Shown here: one piece after another, positions 51,102-58,983 of the stretch
Layout: every line of letters begins with the position of its first letter
Position numbering within the stretch: the stretch's first letter is position 1
NCBI GenBank assembly: GCA_964556225.1
Contig: CAZKVJ010000018.1
Coordinates: 1-64,000, forward strand
Source of the DNA: CAZKVJ01 sp964556225
GTDB taxonomy: Bacteria > Actinomycetota > Acidimicrobiia > Acidimicrobiales > Ilumatobacteraceae
Reading direction: 5' to 3'
DNA: 64,000 nt
Position numbers and translations under genes: made by a program
The notes under the pieces: model-generated
Databases searched by the model: none
Seen by the model: only the letters and a program-made list of their open reading frames with translations
Told to the model about the DNA's origin: nothing

Positions 51102-51893
51102 ATGACCCTCGACGCCGCGCTGGCCGCCGCCGCCACCCTGGTGGCCGCCGCATTCGGGCTGTCCACGCTCGATCGGTGGCTGCGCCGGCGCCGACCCCAC
51201 GAGCTGGCCTGGACGGTCGCCCTCGCCCTGTTCGTGGTGGGTGCCGGCGCGCTGTGGTGGGCCGAGAGCCGGGGCTGGGGTGAGGCCACGTTCCGGGTGT
51301 TCTTCCTCGCCGGCGCCGTCCTGAACGTGCCGTGGCTCGGGCTCGGCACCGTGTACCTGCTGGCCGGGGTGCGCTGGGGCGACCGGGTGCGCACCTGGCT
51401 GATCGGCCTGTCCGGCTTCGCGATCGGTGTGATGCTCGTCGTGCCGTTCACCGCACCCGTGCCGGCCGACGAGATGCCGCGGGGCAGCGAGGTCTTCGGT
51501 CCGTGGCCCCGGGTGCTCGCCGGCGTCGGCAGCGCCGTCCCCGCAGTGGTGATCATCGCCGGCGCGCTCTGGTCGGCCTGGCGAGTGGCCCGTGGCCGCG
51601 TCCCCGCCCTCGGCAGCGCCGCCCGCCGTTCGGTGGCCTCGCCCCGACGCCTCGCCGCCGGCAATGTCCTCATCGCCGCTGGTGCCCTCGCGCTGTCGGC
51701 CAGCGGGACCCTGGCAGGGCGCATCGGAGCCGACCGCGCCTTCGCCGTGACCCTGCTCGTCGGGATCTGCGTGCTGTTCGCCGGGTTCCTGGTGGCGTCG
51801 AGCGCCGCCTACGCCAGCTCGCGCCGCAGCAGCTTGCCGCTCACGTTGCGGGGCAGCTCGTCGACCACCAACACCTTCCCGGGGCACTTGTAG
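51102..51893 (+). CDS. Unknown polytopic membrane protein
   Basis: This 263-residue protein has about seven hydrophobic segments between residues 1 and 240, and many Trp and Gly. No motif is recognised. A polar Ser/Thr tail covers the last 25 residues, in the part that overlaps the convergent acyl-CoA synthetase by 85 bp. The protein may be shorter in reality if the stop is misread, but the frame is clear. TAGCCT (51087-51092) is nine bases before ATG 51102, a leaderless arrangement. It is divergent from rex. Confidence 0.7.
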   Translation: MTLDAALAAAATLVAAAFGLSTLDRWLRRRRPHELAWTVALALFVVGAGALWWAESRGWGEATFRVFFLAGAVLNVPWLGLGTVYLLAGVRWGDRVRTWLIGLSGFAIGVMLVVPFTAPVPADEMPRGSEVFGPWPRVLAGVGSAVPAVVIIAGALWSAWRVARGRVPALGSAARRSVASPRRLAAGNVLIAAGALALSASGTLAGRIGADRAFAVTLLVGICVLFAGFLVASSAAYASSRRSSLPLTLRGSSSTTNTFPGHL

Positions 51894-53296
51894 CGGGCGA
51901 GGCGCTCGTGGCAGAACTCGACGAGCGCCTCCTCGTCGAGATCAACGCCCGGGCAGGCCACGACGTAGGCCTTCACGGCCTCGCCGGTGTGCGGGTGCGC
52001 CACCCCGATCACCCCGGCCTCGGCCACCCCGGGGTGCTCGAGCAGGACGTCTTCGACCTCCGCCGGGTAGACGTTGAAGCCCGAGACGATGATGAGGTCC
52101 TTGACCCGGTCGACCAGGTAGAGGTAGCCGTCCTCGTCGACGGTGGCCACGTCACCGGTGCGCAGCCACCCGTCGGGAGTGAGCACCTTGGCGGTGGCCT
52201 CGGGGTCGTCGAGATAGCCCATGAAGACGTTCGGGCCCCGCACCCACACCTCGCCGGCGTCCCCCTCGAGCGCGTCGTCGCCGTCCTCGTCGACCAGGCG
52301 CACCTCGACACCGTCGACGACGCGCCCGACCGAGCCGGGACGGATCGGCAGGCCCGCCGAGCTGCTCACCACCGGGGAGGCCTCCGTGAGGCCGTAGCCC
52401 TCGGCCAGCTCGAGACCGAAACGAGCTCGCAGCATATCGATGGCGTCGGTCGGCATCTTCGCCGCGCCGGTCAGCGCCAGGCGCACGGAGGCGAACGCGT
52501 CGGCGGGGACGTCGGGGAGACGGGCGAAGTCGGTCCACATCGGCGGCGCGCCGGGCACCACGGTGACCTGGCGATCGCGGATCGTATCGATCGCCGTGGA
52601 CGGGTCGAAGCGCTGCACGAGCACGACGGTCGCCCCGACGGCGAGGCTCACACCGAGCACCACGTTGAGCCCGAAGATGTGGAACATCGGCAGCACCCCG
52701 TACACGACGTCGCCAGCGCAGATGTGGCCCGGCGAGGTCTGCGCGTGGTCGATGTTCGACCGCAGGTTGCGGTGGCTGAGCATGGCGGCCCGCGGCGCAC
52801 CCGCCGTTCCGCTGGTGAACATGAGCACCGCGAGGTGGTCAGGTTCGACGTCGACGGCCGGGAGCGGATCGGCGCGCAGCGCCTCGTCGACGGTCACCGC
52901 CCCGGCGATGGGCCCGCTCGCCACCACGGTGCGCACGGACGGGGCCGAGCCGTCGCCGGTGAGCGTCGCCCACGAGCCCTCGCCGACCTGGTCGACCACT
53001 GCGGCCGCGGCGCCGACGGCGGCGAGCTCGGCCGCCAGCTCCCGCGCCGGGCTCATCGGGTTGAGCGGGGTCACCGCAGCACCGAGACCGACGGCTGCGA
53101 GGTAGGCGATCACGAACGTCGGGCCGTTGGCGCACAGCAGGGCCACGCGGTCGCCGGAGGTGACCCCGGCGGCCGCCAGACCACCACGGAAGCGGGCGAC
53201 CTGGTCGCGCAGCTCGCCGTAGGTCGTCGGACGCCCGCGGCTGATGAGCGCCACGGTGTCGGCGTCGTGCGAGTCGATGATGTCGGCCAGGTTCAT
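51809..53296 (-). CDS. Acyl-CoA synthetase / AMP-dependent ligase
   Basis: This 495-residue adenylate-forming enzyme has the P-loop-like FTSGTAGAPRAAMLSH, the A5 motif GYGLTEASP, GWLRTGDVATVDEDGYLY, and the C-terminal catalytic lysine motif NVSGKLLRREL. Fatty or aryl acids are likely substrates, and the exact acid is not evident. ATG 53296 has GGGGGGA just upstream. GTG 53326 is an alternative that overlaps the stop of the small ORF at 53323-53412 as GTGA, which would couple the two genes. It is convergent with the polytopic membrane protein. Confidence 0.92.
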   Translation of the reverse strand: MNLADIIDSHDADTVALISRGRPTTYGELRDQVARFRGGLAAAGVTSGDRVALLCANGPTFVIAYLAAVGLGAAVTPLNPMSPARELAAELAAVGAAAAVVDQVGEGSWATLTGDGSAPSVRTVVASGPIAGAVTVDEALRADPLPAVDVEPDHLAVLMFTSGTAGAPRAAMLSHRNLRSNIDHAQTSPGHICAGDVVYGVLPMFHIFGLNVVLGVSLAVGATVVLVQRFDPSTAIDTIRDRQVTVVPGAPPMWTDFARLPDVPADAFASVRLALTGAAKMPTDAIDMLRARFGLELAEGYGLTEASPVVSSSAGLPIRPGSVGRVVDGVEVRLVDEDGDDALEGDAGEVWVRGPNVFMGYLDDPEATAKVLTPDGWLRTGDVATVDEDGYLYLVDRVKDLIIVSGFNVYPAEVEDVLLEHPGVAEAGVIGVAHPHTGEAVKAYVVACPGVDLDEEALVEFCHERLARYKCPGKVLVVDELPRNVSGKLLRRELA

Positions 53297-53322
53297 GGTC
53301 CCCCCGGAGCGTGACCCCCCGG

Positions 53323-53412
53323 TCACGTCCTCAGCAGCAGCAGCTGGACGACGCCGGCCACCAGGATCGCTGCGAGCAGCAGCGCGATGGTGAGCGTGGT
53401 GGCCGGGCGCAC
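53323..53412 (-). CDS. Small membrane ORF of 29 codons upstream of the acyl-CoA synthetase
   Basis: GTG 53412 starts MRPATTLTIALLLAAILVAG and continues hydrophobic to RT before TGA. It is nearly one transmembrane helix with a basic residue at each end. TAGCCT (53425-53420) precedes the start by seven bases, as for other leaderless genes here. The stop overlaps a GTG in frame with the synthetase. It could be a small membrane protein or a leader ORF. No homologue is known to me. Confidence 0.5.
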   Translation of the reverse strand: MRPATTLTIALLLAAILVAGVVQLLLLRT

Positions 53413-53417
53413 GCCGA

Positions 53418-54320
53418 TCAGGCTAGCGCTGCGTCGTCGCCGGCCCGGCTGCGGAGCCGCACCGGGCTGGACACCGCGTCGCCCGGCGCGTCGCCGGGTG
53501 CGCCGAGCACGACCCGGTCGCCCGGGGCCAGCCCCAGCTCGACGGCGGCCGACGCCCGGTCGAGGCAGATCGCGAGAAGCCCGAACGAGTCGACCACCAC
53601 GCCGAGCTCGGCCGTGCCGAGGTCACCGAACGCGCCGACCACGGCGGCGGAGCGGACCCGTTCGTGGCCGAGCGCGTCGACCAGCGTCAGGCGCACCCGG
53701 TCGGTGGCGGCGAGGGAGGCGAGGTCGTCGGGCGACACGTTCAGCTGGCAGTTGCCGTACCGGTCGACCCACAGGACCTCGGCGATGAGCTCACCGCCCT
53801 CCTCCCGGGGGAGGGGGATCACGCCCGGGAACAGCAGCCCTGGATCGATGATCTCGCCGAGCTCGGCCAGGTCGGCCCCGTTGCAGAGGTGGGCGGCGGC
53901 GGGGGCGAACACGTCACGGCCGGCGAAGGTGGCACCCGGGGCCTGGAGGTGCAGCGCTGCGTTGGTGAGCTCGACCGCACGCTCGGCGCCACCGGCCAGC
54001 GCGACGGCGGGCGCGAGCAGCCCGTTGTCGGGTCCGACCAGCACCCCGTCGCCACCCGCCACCTCGACCGCCACCGCCCGCCGTGACGTGCCCACGCCAG
54101 GGTCGACCACGGCCAGGACCACCCCGGCCGGCACGTACGGGATGCAGCGCGCCAGCGCCAGCGAACCGGCAAGCACGTCGAACGGGGCGATGCCGTGCGA
54201 CAGGTCGATCACGCGGGCGTGGGGTGCGAGGTCGGCGATGACGGCCTTGACGATGCCGGCGAACTCGTCATCCGAGCCGTAGTCGGACAGGAACGAGATG
54301 GTGTCGTAGCGACGGCCCAT
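53418..54320 (-). CDS. SAM hydrolase / hydroxide adenosyltransferase (DUF62)
   Basis: This 300-residue protein is of the chlorinase/fluorinase-like family. It has FLSDYGSDDEFAGIVKAVI at the N-terminus, VVDPGVGTSRRAVAVE, LVGPDNGLLAPA, and a C-terminal beta-barrel opening VLWVDRYGNCQLN. Most members split S-adenosylmethionine to adenosine and methionine using water. The halogenase-specific features cannot be judged by eye, but halogenase activity is rare. ATG 54320 follows TAGCGT (54335-54330) by nine bases. The small membrane ORF follows. Confidence 0.88.
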   Translation of the reverse strand: MGRRYDTISFLSDYGSDDEFAGIVKAVIADLAPHARVIDLSHGIAPFDVLAGSLALARCIPYVPAGVVLAVVDPGVGTSRRAVAVEVAGGDGVLVGPDNGLLAPAVALAGGAERAVELTNAALHLQAPGATFAGRDVFAPAAAHLCNGADLAELGEIIDPGLLFPGVIPLPREEGGELIAEVLWVDRYGNCQLNVSPDDLASLAATDRVRLTLVDALGHERVRSAAVVGAFGDLGTAELGVVVDSFGLLAICLDRASAAVELGLAPGDRVVLGAPGDAPGDAVSSPVRLRSRAGDDAALA

Positions 54321-54353
54321 GGTGCGGGCACGCTACTGCCCCCGGACGCGACT

Positions 54354-54386
54354 GAGCCGGTGCCAACCCCCCGATGGCACCGGCTC
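54354..54386 (-). terminator. Perfect 12-bp GC hairpin downstream of proC
   Basis: The stem GAGCCGGTGCCA / TGGCACCGGCTC surrounds a 9-nt loop. It has no T-run. It lies just before the -10 of the next gene, a position that fits termination of proC transcription. Confidence 0.55.
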
Positions 54387-54415
54387 TGTCGGCGCAGCCC
54401 TCTCGGGCGCGTCTC

Positions 54416-54522
54416 CCGATCGGAGGACCGATCGGCTGGTCGTCATGACCTGTGCATAGCGTACGCACGCGACCGGAGGTGAGAAAAGGGCCATGTCACG
54501 ATTTTTTCGTCGTCTCGTGACA
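54416..54522. other. Structured non-coding stretch between proC and the SAM hydrolase
   Basis: Contains CCGATCGG-AGGA-CCGATCGG (54416-54435). It also has a TANNNTA element, TAGCGTA (54457-54463), that reads as a -10 on both strands, a good Shine-Dalgarno on plus (GGAGGTGA, 54475-54482) and TGTCACGA/TCGTGACA arms (54494-54501 and 54515-54522). No credible protein follows on either strand. Confidence 0.4.
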
Positions 54523-54534
54523 CGCCGTTCACCG

Positions 54535-55326
54535 TCAGCGACCGCCGGCGAGCTCCCGGCTGCGCTGCGTGGCGGCGGCCACGGCGTCGGCGAAGGCGGC
54601 GCGCACGGCGCGATCCTCGAGCGCCCGCACGCCCGCCGCGGTGGTGCCGCCGGGGGAGGTGACCATCGCCCGCAGCGCTGCCGGGTCGGCACCCTCACGA
54701 TCGAGCAGCGCGGCCGAGCCGACGAGCAGCTGGCGCACGAGCGCGTCGCTGGTGGCTCGCGGCAGCCCGACGAGCACGCCGGCGTCGATCAGCGCCTCGG
54801 CCACGAGGAACACGTACGCAGGACCGCTGCCGGCCAGACCCGTCACGGCATCGAGCTGCGACTCGGGCACCCGCACGACGGTGCCCACCGCGCCGAGCAC
54901 CTCCTCGGCCCACTCGAGGTCCTCGGCGTCGGCCGAGCTGCCGGCGGCGATGGCGGCGACGCCTTGGCGCACGAGCGCGGGCGTGTTGGGCATGGCGCGC
55001 ACGACGGCGACCCCCTGGCCGCACGCGGCCTCCAAGGTGGCGACGGTGACACCGGCGGCGATGGACAGGACCCGGCGTGCACCGGCGGTGACGGCCGCAG
55101 TGCAGGCGACCGGGACGTCCGGAGGCTTCACGGCGACGACCGCCGACGAGCACGCTGGCACCTCGTCGACGACGAGCAGCCCCGGGAAGGCGCCGGCGAG
55201 CTCGGCGCGCCGCGGCGCTAGCACCTCGACCACGCCGAGCGACTCGACCGGCCGGCCGGCCGCGATCAAGCCCGCCACGAGCGCCGCGCCCATGTTGCCC
55301 CCACCGACGACGACCAGATCGACCAT
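54535..55326 (-). CDS. proC: Pyrroline-5-carboxylate reductase
   Basis: This 263-residue enzyme performs the last step of proline synthesis. It has the N-terminal Rossmann motif VVVGGGNMGAALVAG, AVKPPDV, MPNTPALV and the C-terminal GLAGSGPAYVFL and TSPGGTTAAG, all typical. ATG 55326 follows TAGCCT (55340-55335) by eight bases, so the transcript is probably leaderless and monocistronic, bounded by GC hairpins on both sides. Confidence 0.95.
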   Translation of the reverse strand: MVDLVVVGGGNMGAALVAGLIAAGRPVESLGVVEVLAPRRAELAGAFPGLLVVDEVPACSSAVVAVKPPDVPVACTAAVTAGARRVLSIAAGVTVATLEAACGQGVAVVRAMPNTPALVRQGVAAIAAGSSADAEDLEWAEEVLGAVGTVVRVPESQLDAVTGLAGSGPAYVFLVAEALIDAGVLVGLPRATSDALVRQLLVGSAALLDREGADPAALRAMVTSPGGTTAAGVRALEDRAVRAAFADAVAAATQRSRELAGGR

Positions 55327-55365
55327 GACCGCCGAGGCTACGACCCGCCGTCGTGGCCCGGCAGC

Positions 55366-55405
55366 ACCCGGGTGAGCGGTCTTCCCCAAGGCCGCCCACC
55401 CGGGT
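55366..55405 (-). terminator. Long GC hairpin downstream of ybjN-mshA
   Basis: The arms ACCCGGGTGAGCGGTC and GGCCGCCCACCCGGGT pair over 16 positions with one mismatch and one wobble, around an 8-nt loop. There is no T-run. It lies between the ybjN stop and the proC -10, as expected for a terminator. Confidence 0.6.
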
Positions 55406-55465
55406 CCACCCACCATGTGTGCACGACCACGCGGGCACGGAAGGCGAACGCGGCCGGTGGGGCGC

Positions 55466-55915
55466 TCAGGGGGCGAAGGCGAGGCGCACCAGCACGGGGA
55501 ACACCTGCTCGACGTCGGCGTAGAGCGTGCCGAGGATCCGGTCGAGCTCGGCCTCGTTGAGCGCGCCGAGCGGCAGCTCACCGCGGAGGAACACCGCATC
55601 CTCGTCCCCGATCGAGAAGTGGGCGCCCACGAACCGCTCGTTGCGGCGCAGCAGGTGCTCGTACACCGCCTCGGCCCGCCGGGCCGGTGCCGGCAGCACG
55701 TACGTCTCGTAGCGCAGCGTGCGCTGGCCGAGCGTGAGCCAGACCGTGATGACGTCCTTCTCCTCGCCGCGCATCCGCACGTACCAGCGGCGCTCGTCCC
55801 CCTCGGCCCGGTCGACGGCCTCGATCACCGGGTTCGCGGTCCGAGCGGCCGCGAGCCAGGCGTCGATGCGGGCCTCGATGGCGGCCACGCCGGCGGCGTC
55901 GAACAGATCCGTCAC
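55466..55915 (-). CDS. YbjN-domain protein
   Basis: This 149-residue protein of the YbjN/type III secretion chaperone-like fold has the pattern RWYVRMRGEEKDVITVWLTLG, YEHLLRRNERFVGAHFSIG and a glutamate-rich end. The function is not established. In mycobacteria a YbjN gene also lies directly beside mshA, as here (13-bp gap), so the link is old. GTG 55915 is the family-sized start. An upstream reading overlaps mshA. Confidence 0.8.
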   Translation of the reverse strand: MTDLFDAAGVAAIEARIDAWLAAARTANPVIEAVDRAEGDERRWYVRMRGEEKDVITVWLTLGQRTLRYETYVLPAPARRAEAVYEHLLRRNERFVGAHFSIGDEDAVFLRGELPLGALNEAELDRILGTLYADVEQVFPVLVRLAFAP

Positions 55916-55928
55916 GACCGGCCGGTGC

Positions 55929-57140
55929 TCACGAGCAGGACACCCGCTCGTTGGCGGTGACGTCGGCGACGACACGGCGCAGGCGGGCGGCGGCGAAGGC
56001 CCACGTGTAGCGCCGCGCCCGCTCGGCCGCAGCCCGCGACATGCGGCTCGCATCGTCGGGATCGTCGAGCAGGTGAGCGACGTGGGCGGCGAAGTGGTCC
56101 GGATCGCGGTCCGCCACGAGGAACCCGGTCCGGCCGTGGTCGACCAGCGTGAGCAGCCCGCCGACCCCGCTGGCGACGACCGGCACGCCGCAGGCGGCCG
56201 CCTCGAGCGCCACGAGCCCGAAGCTCTCGCTGCGGCTCGGGACGAGCACGACGTCGGCCGCGCGGTAGTAGCTGGACAGCAGGTGATGCGGCTGCGGGGG
56301 CGAGAACGACACCTGCGCGCCGACGCCCAGCTCGTCGATGAGGGCCCGAACGCGGCTGACCTCGCCGTCGCCCCCGGGCCCCGACGAGCCGCCGACCACG
56401 AGGAGCCGAGCGTCGGGCCGGCCGAGGCGGGCCAGCGCCCGCACCGCGACGTCGAGGCCCTTCAACGGCTGGATGCGACCGACGAACAGCAGCAGCGGTC
56501 CGGGCCCGAGTCCCAGGGCGCGGCGGGCCCCGCGCTGGTCACCCGGCGCGAAGAAGGCATGGTCGACACCCGGCGCCACGACCTCCACCCGACCGGGGGG
56601 ATCGCCGTGCAGGCGACGGAACTGGTGCTCCTCCGCGGTGCAGCTGACGCAGATGGCGTCGGCGCAACCGATCACGTCGAGCTCGGCGCGCTCGCGCCGG
56701 GCCGGCTCGGGATCGCCCCCCTCGGCCTTCACCCGGGCGAAGGTGTGGAACGTCGCGACCATCGGCACGTCGAGCTGGTGCTTCAGACGGTGGGCGGCCA
56801 CACCGGACAGCCAGTAGTTGGCGTGCAGCACATCGGTGCCGCCGTTCGCGCGGAGGTGGTCGCGCACACCGTCGGCGAAGAGGTCGACGACGTCCGGGAG
56901 CGACTCCTTGGGCAGGTCCCACGGACCGGCCGGCACGTGCACGACCCGGTGGTTGGGCTCGACCTGCACCTCGTCGGCCAGGCCGTGACGCCACACCCGC
57001 GTGTACGTGGTGCAGTCGAGGCCGGCGTGAGCGAGCGCCGACACGAGCTCGCGCACGTAGACGTTCATCCCTCCGGAGTCACCGGCGCCGGGCTGGGCCA
57101 GCGGCGAGGTGTGAAGTGAGAGCACGGCGACGCGTTGCAC
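55929..57140 (-). CDS. mshA: D-inositol-3-phosphate glycosyltransferase (mycothiol synthesis)
   Basis: This 403-residue GT4 enzyme transfers GlcNAc to inositol-3-phosphate, the first step of mycothiol synthesis. It has GDSGGMNVYVRELVSAL at the N-terminus, HANYWLSGVAAHRLK, LLFVGRIQPLKGLD and the donor-site ESFGLVALEAAACGVPVVA. GTG 57140 follows TAGGGT (57155-57150) by nine bases. Mycothiol is restricted to actinobacteria, which supports the taxonomic call. The other msh genes are not in the window. Confidence 0.93.
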   Translation of the reverse strand: MQRVAVLSLHTSPLAQPGAGDSGGMNVYVRELVSALAHAGLDCTTYTRVWRHGLADEVQVEPNHRVVHVPAGPWDLPKESLPDVVDLFADGVRDHLRANGGTDVLHANYWLSGVAAHRLKHQLDVPMVATFHTFARVKAEGGDPEPARRERAELDVIGCADAICVSCTAEEHQFRRLHGDPPGRVEVVAPGVDHAFFAPGDQRGARRALGLGPGPLLLFVGRIQPLKGLDVAVRALARLGRPDARLLVVGGSSGPGGDGEVSRVRALIDELGVGAQVSFSPPQPHHLLSSYYRAADVVLVPSRSESFGLVALEAAACGVPVVASGVGGLLTLVDHGRTGFLVADRDPDHFAAHVAHLLDDPDDASRMSRAAAERARRYTWAFAAARLRRVVADVTANERVSCS

Positions 57141-57192
57141 GGGATCGAAACCCTACCTGGATGGTCAGGCATCGTGACGGGCCGGTCGCCCG

Positions 57193-57546
57193 TCAGACGT
57201 CACCGACGAAGCTCTGGTACACGGTGAGCAGGCTCGCCTTCTGCTCCTTGGTGAGCCGCGGGTCGCGGGCGATGGCCTCGGTCACCCCCACGTCAGCGCG
57301 CGTGGCCTCCGGATCGAGGATGCCGGCCCGCACGTACAGCGACTCGGCGGAGATCTTCAGGGCGCGGGCGATCTGCTGGAGGATCTCGGCGCTCGGCCGG
57401 CGCAGACCCCGCTCGATCTGGGACAGGTAGGGGTTCGACACCCCGGCCAGGCGGGCGAGGTCGCGGATCGACTGCTGCGCGGCCTCGCGCTGCAGTCGGA
57501 TGAACTCACCGAGCTCGGCCAGGCGGGTGTCGAGGTCGTCTCGCAC
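57193..57546 (-). CDS. XRE-family helix-turn-helix regulator
   Basis: This 117-residue protein has an N-terminal HTH at about residues 10-70 (IRLQREAAQQSIRDLARLAG, then VSNPYLSQIERGLRRPS) followed by KISAESLYVRAGIL and a short helical tail. This form, with SNPYLSQIERGLR, is widespread in actinobacteria. GTG 57546 lies 13 bp after the rsiG-like gene, so the two are likely one transcript with moaD. The targets are unknown. Confidence 0.85.
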   Translation of the reverse strand: MRDDLDTRLAELGEFIRLQREAAQQSIRDLARLAGVSNPYLSQIERGLRRPSAEILQQIARALKISAESLYVRAGILDPEATRADVGVTEAIARDPRLTKEQKASLLTVYQSFVGDV

Positions 57547-57559
57547 CGGCGTCGGTGTC

Positions 57560-58063
57560 TCAGTCCTCGAGGAGGGCGTCGACGTCGGCGGCGCCGTCGC
57601 GATAGCGCCGCACGAGCTCGGCGGTCAGCGTGTCGATCTGCTGGAACAGCTCCTGGCGCTGGGCCGAGCAGACCTGCTCGAAGGTGGTCAGCTCGGCTTC
57701 CAGCGCACCGAGCGCGGCGTCGTCGAGCTCCGACATCGCATCGAAGCCGAGCTCGTCACAGCGACGGTCGAGCTCGATCACCAGCGGATGCTCGGCCGGC
57801 ACCTCGGTGTCGCGGGGCGGACGGGCCGACCCGCCACCCAGCTGTGGGGTGAGGATGCCGGTCAGCCCCTCGCTCAGCTCGCGCTCGACCGTCGCATCGT
57901 CGCCAGCCGGCCCGCTGCGGCGGCGGCGCTCCGCTCGCACGAGGTCGACGCGACCCTGGGCCAGGCGGCGCACGAAGGACACCGCGTCCTCCTCCACCTG
58001 CAGGCGGCCGCGCTCGGCCCGCAGCTCGTCGAGCGTCAGCTCGGCCGGCTCCATCGACGTCAT
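57560..58063 (-). CDS. RsiG-like coiled-coil protein with c-di-GMP-binding signature
   Basis: This 167-residue protein has two long helices. The first contains E25-S29-R32-Q36-D40, an exact E(X)3S(X)2R(X)3Q(X)3D, the c-di-GMP-binding motif of Streptomyces RsiG. The second has E129-S133-R136-F140-D144, the same pattern with Phe for Gln. In Streptomyces, RsiG holds the sigma factor WhiG when c-di-GMP is bound. No sigma gene is adjacent here. ATG 58063 is chosen; Met four residues in is an alternative. It lies between moaD (19 bp) and an XRE regulator (13 bp). Confidence 0.75.
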   Translation of the reverse strand: MTSMEPAELTLDELRAERGRLQVEEDAVSFVRRLAQGRVDLVRAERRRRSGPAGDDATVERELSEGLTGILTPQLGGGSARPPRDTEVPAEHPLVIELDRRCDELGFDAMSELDDAALGALEAELTTFEQVCSAQRQELFQQIDTLTAELVRRYRDGAADVDALLED

Positions 58064-58082
58064 GGTGTCTCGCTCACTTGGC

Positions 58083-58319
58083 TCATCCTCCCGAGACCGG
58101 CGGCAGGACCGCCACCTCGTCGGCGGGCCCGACGGGGGTGTCGGGTTCGACCGTCTCACCGTTCACCCAGATCCGGCAGCTGGCGAGCACCTGGGAGAAC
58201 CGCTCGCCGTAGCGGGCCGAGGCGCGATCGAGCACCTCGGCCACCGTGGCGCCATCGAGCTCGTCGCGCGAGGTTCCCGCCGCCTCTCGCGCCGATGCGA
58301 ACATCCGAAGGATCGCCAC
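58083..58319 (-). CDS. MoaD/ThiS-family sulphur carrier
   Basis: This 78-residue beta-grasp protein ends in the VSGG double glycine that is thiocarboxylated. The N-terminus RMFASAREAAGTS and ILVNGE-like RIWVNGETV favour MoaD, the small subunit of molybdopterin synthase. No moaE is next to it. GTG 58319 follows TACGCT (58332-58327) by seven bases. It is divergent from the histidine phosphatase with a 37-bp gap. Confidence 0.82.
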   Translation of the reverse strand: MAILRMFASAREAAGTSRDELDGATVAEVLDRASARYGERFSQVLASCRIWVNGETVEPDTPVGPADEVAVLPPVSGG

Positions 58320-58356
58320 GCCTGCCAGCGTACCGGTGGCGGTACCCTCGCACCGG

Positions 58357-58971
58357 ATGCGAGCACCTCCCACCACCCGCATCCTCCTGGTGCGCCACGG
58401 CCAGTCGGAGTGGAACGCGCTCGGTCGCTGGCAGGGCCACGCCGACCCCGACCTCTCGGCGCTGGGCGCAACCCAAGCGAGAGCCGCGGCCGACGCGCTG
58501 GGGTCCTTCGACGCCATCGTGGCCAGCGACCTGCGCCGGGCCCGGCGCACCGCCGAGCTGCTGGCCGCCGAGCTGGGCATCGGTCCCGTGCTCACGGACC
58601 CCCGCCTGCGCGAGACCGACGCCGGCGAATGGCAGGGGCTCACCCGCGACGAGATCGACCGCGGTTGGCCGGGGTTCCTCGACCAGGGTCGGCGGCCTCC
58701 CGGCTTCGAGCCGTACGACCGGGCGGCCGAGCGTCTGGCCGGCGCCCTGCTGGATGTGGGGTCGGCCTGGCCGGGAGGCGAGGTACTGGCCGTGAGCCAT
58801 GGCGGGGTGATCCGCGCCTTGCGCCACCGTCTCGGCGCGCCGCTCGAGCGCCTGGCGAACCTGGCCGGCGCCTGGTTCCACGTGCACGCACCCGGCACGG
58901 CCCCGGGGCGGATCGAACCGGGGGCACCGGTCCACCTGCTCGACGCCGTCGACGTGGCCCCGCTCGAGTGA
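58357..58971 (+). CDS. Histidine phosphatase family protein (phosphoglycerate-mutase-like)
   Basis: This 204-residue protein has the catalytic motif LLVRHGQSEWNALGRWQG, the acid residue region RLRETDAGEWQGL and the second His in AVSHGGVIRAL. The size fits broad-specificity phosphatases (CobC/GpmB type) rather than glycolytic phosphoglycerate mutase. The substrate is unknown. ATG 58357 follows TACCCT (58343-58348) by eight bases. It is convergent with the GT2-PilZ gene. Confidence 0.87.
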   Translation: MRAPPTTRILLVRHGQSEWNALGRWQGHADPDLSALGATQARAAADALGSFDAIVASDLRRARRTAELLAAELGIGPVLTDPRLRETDAGEWQGLTRDEIDRGWPGFLDQGRRPPGFEPYDRAAERLAGALLDVGSAWPGGEVLAVSHGGVIRALRHRLGAPLERLANLAGAWFHVHAPGTAPGRIEPGAPVHLLDAVDVAPLE

Positions 58972-58983
58972 CGGACCGAGCAC

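Noticed and set aside
54333..54470. Short minus-strand ORF ending in GGWHRLSRVRGQ upstream of the SAM hydrolase
   Set aside because: It runs through both hairpins, its composition is not protein-like, and it would be a 37-53 residue peptide without support beyond a -10-like hexamer.
54494..54522. TGTCACGA/TCGTGACA inverted repeat as a Rex site
   Set aside because: The half-sites are in the opposite orientation (CACGA then TCGTG) and the spacing is wrong for the GTGA-N6-TCAC geometry.
54493..55221. Plus-strand ORF with a good ribosome-binding site
   Set aside because: After about 20 codons it runs entirely antisense to proC and its product is Gly/Arg/His-rich. The ribosome-site match is noted as unexplained, but the protein is not credible.
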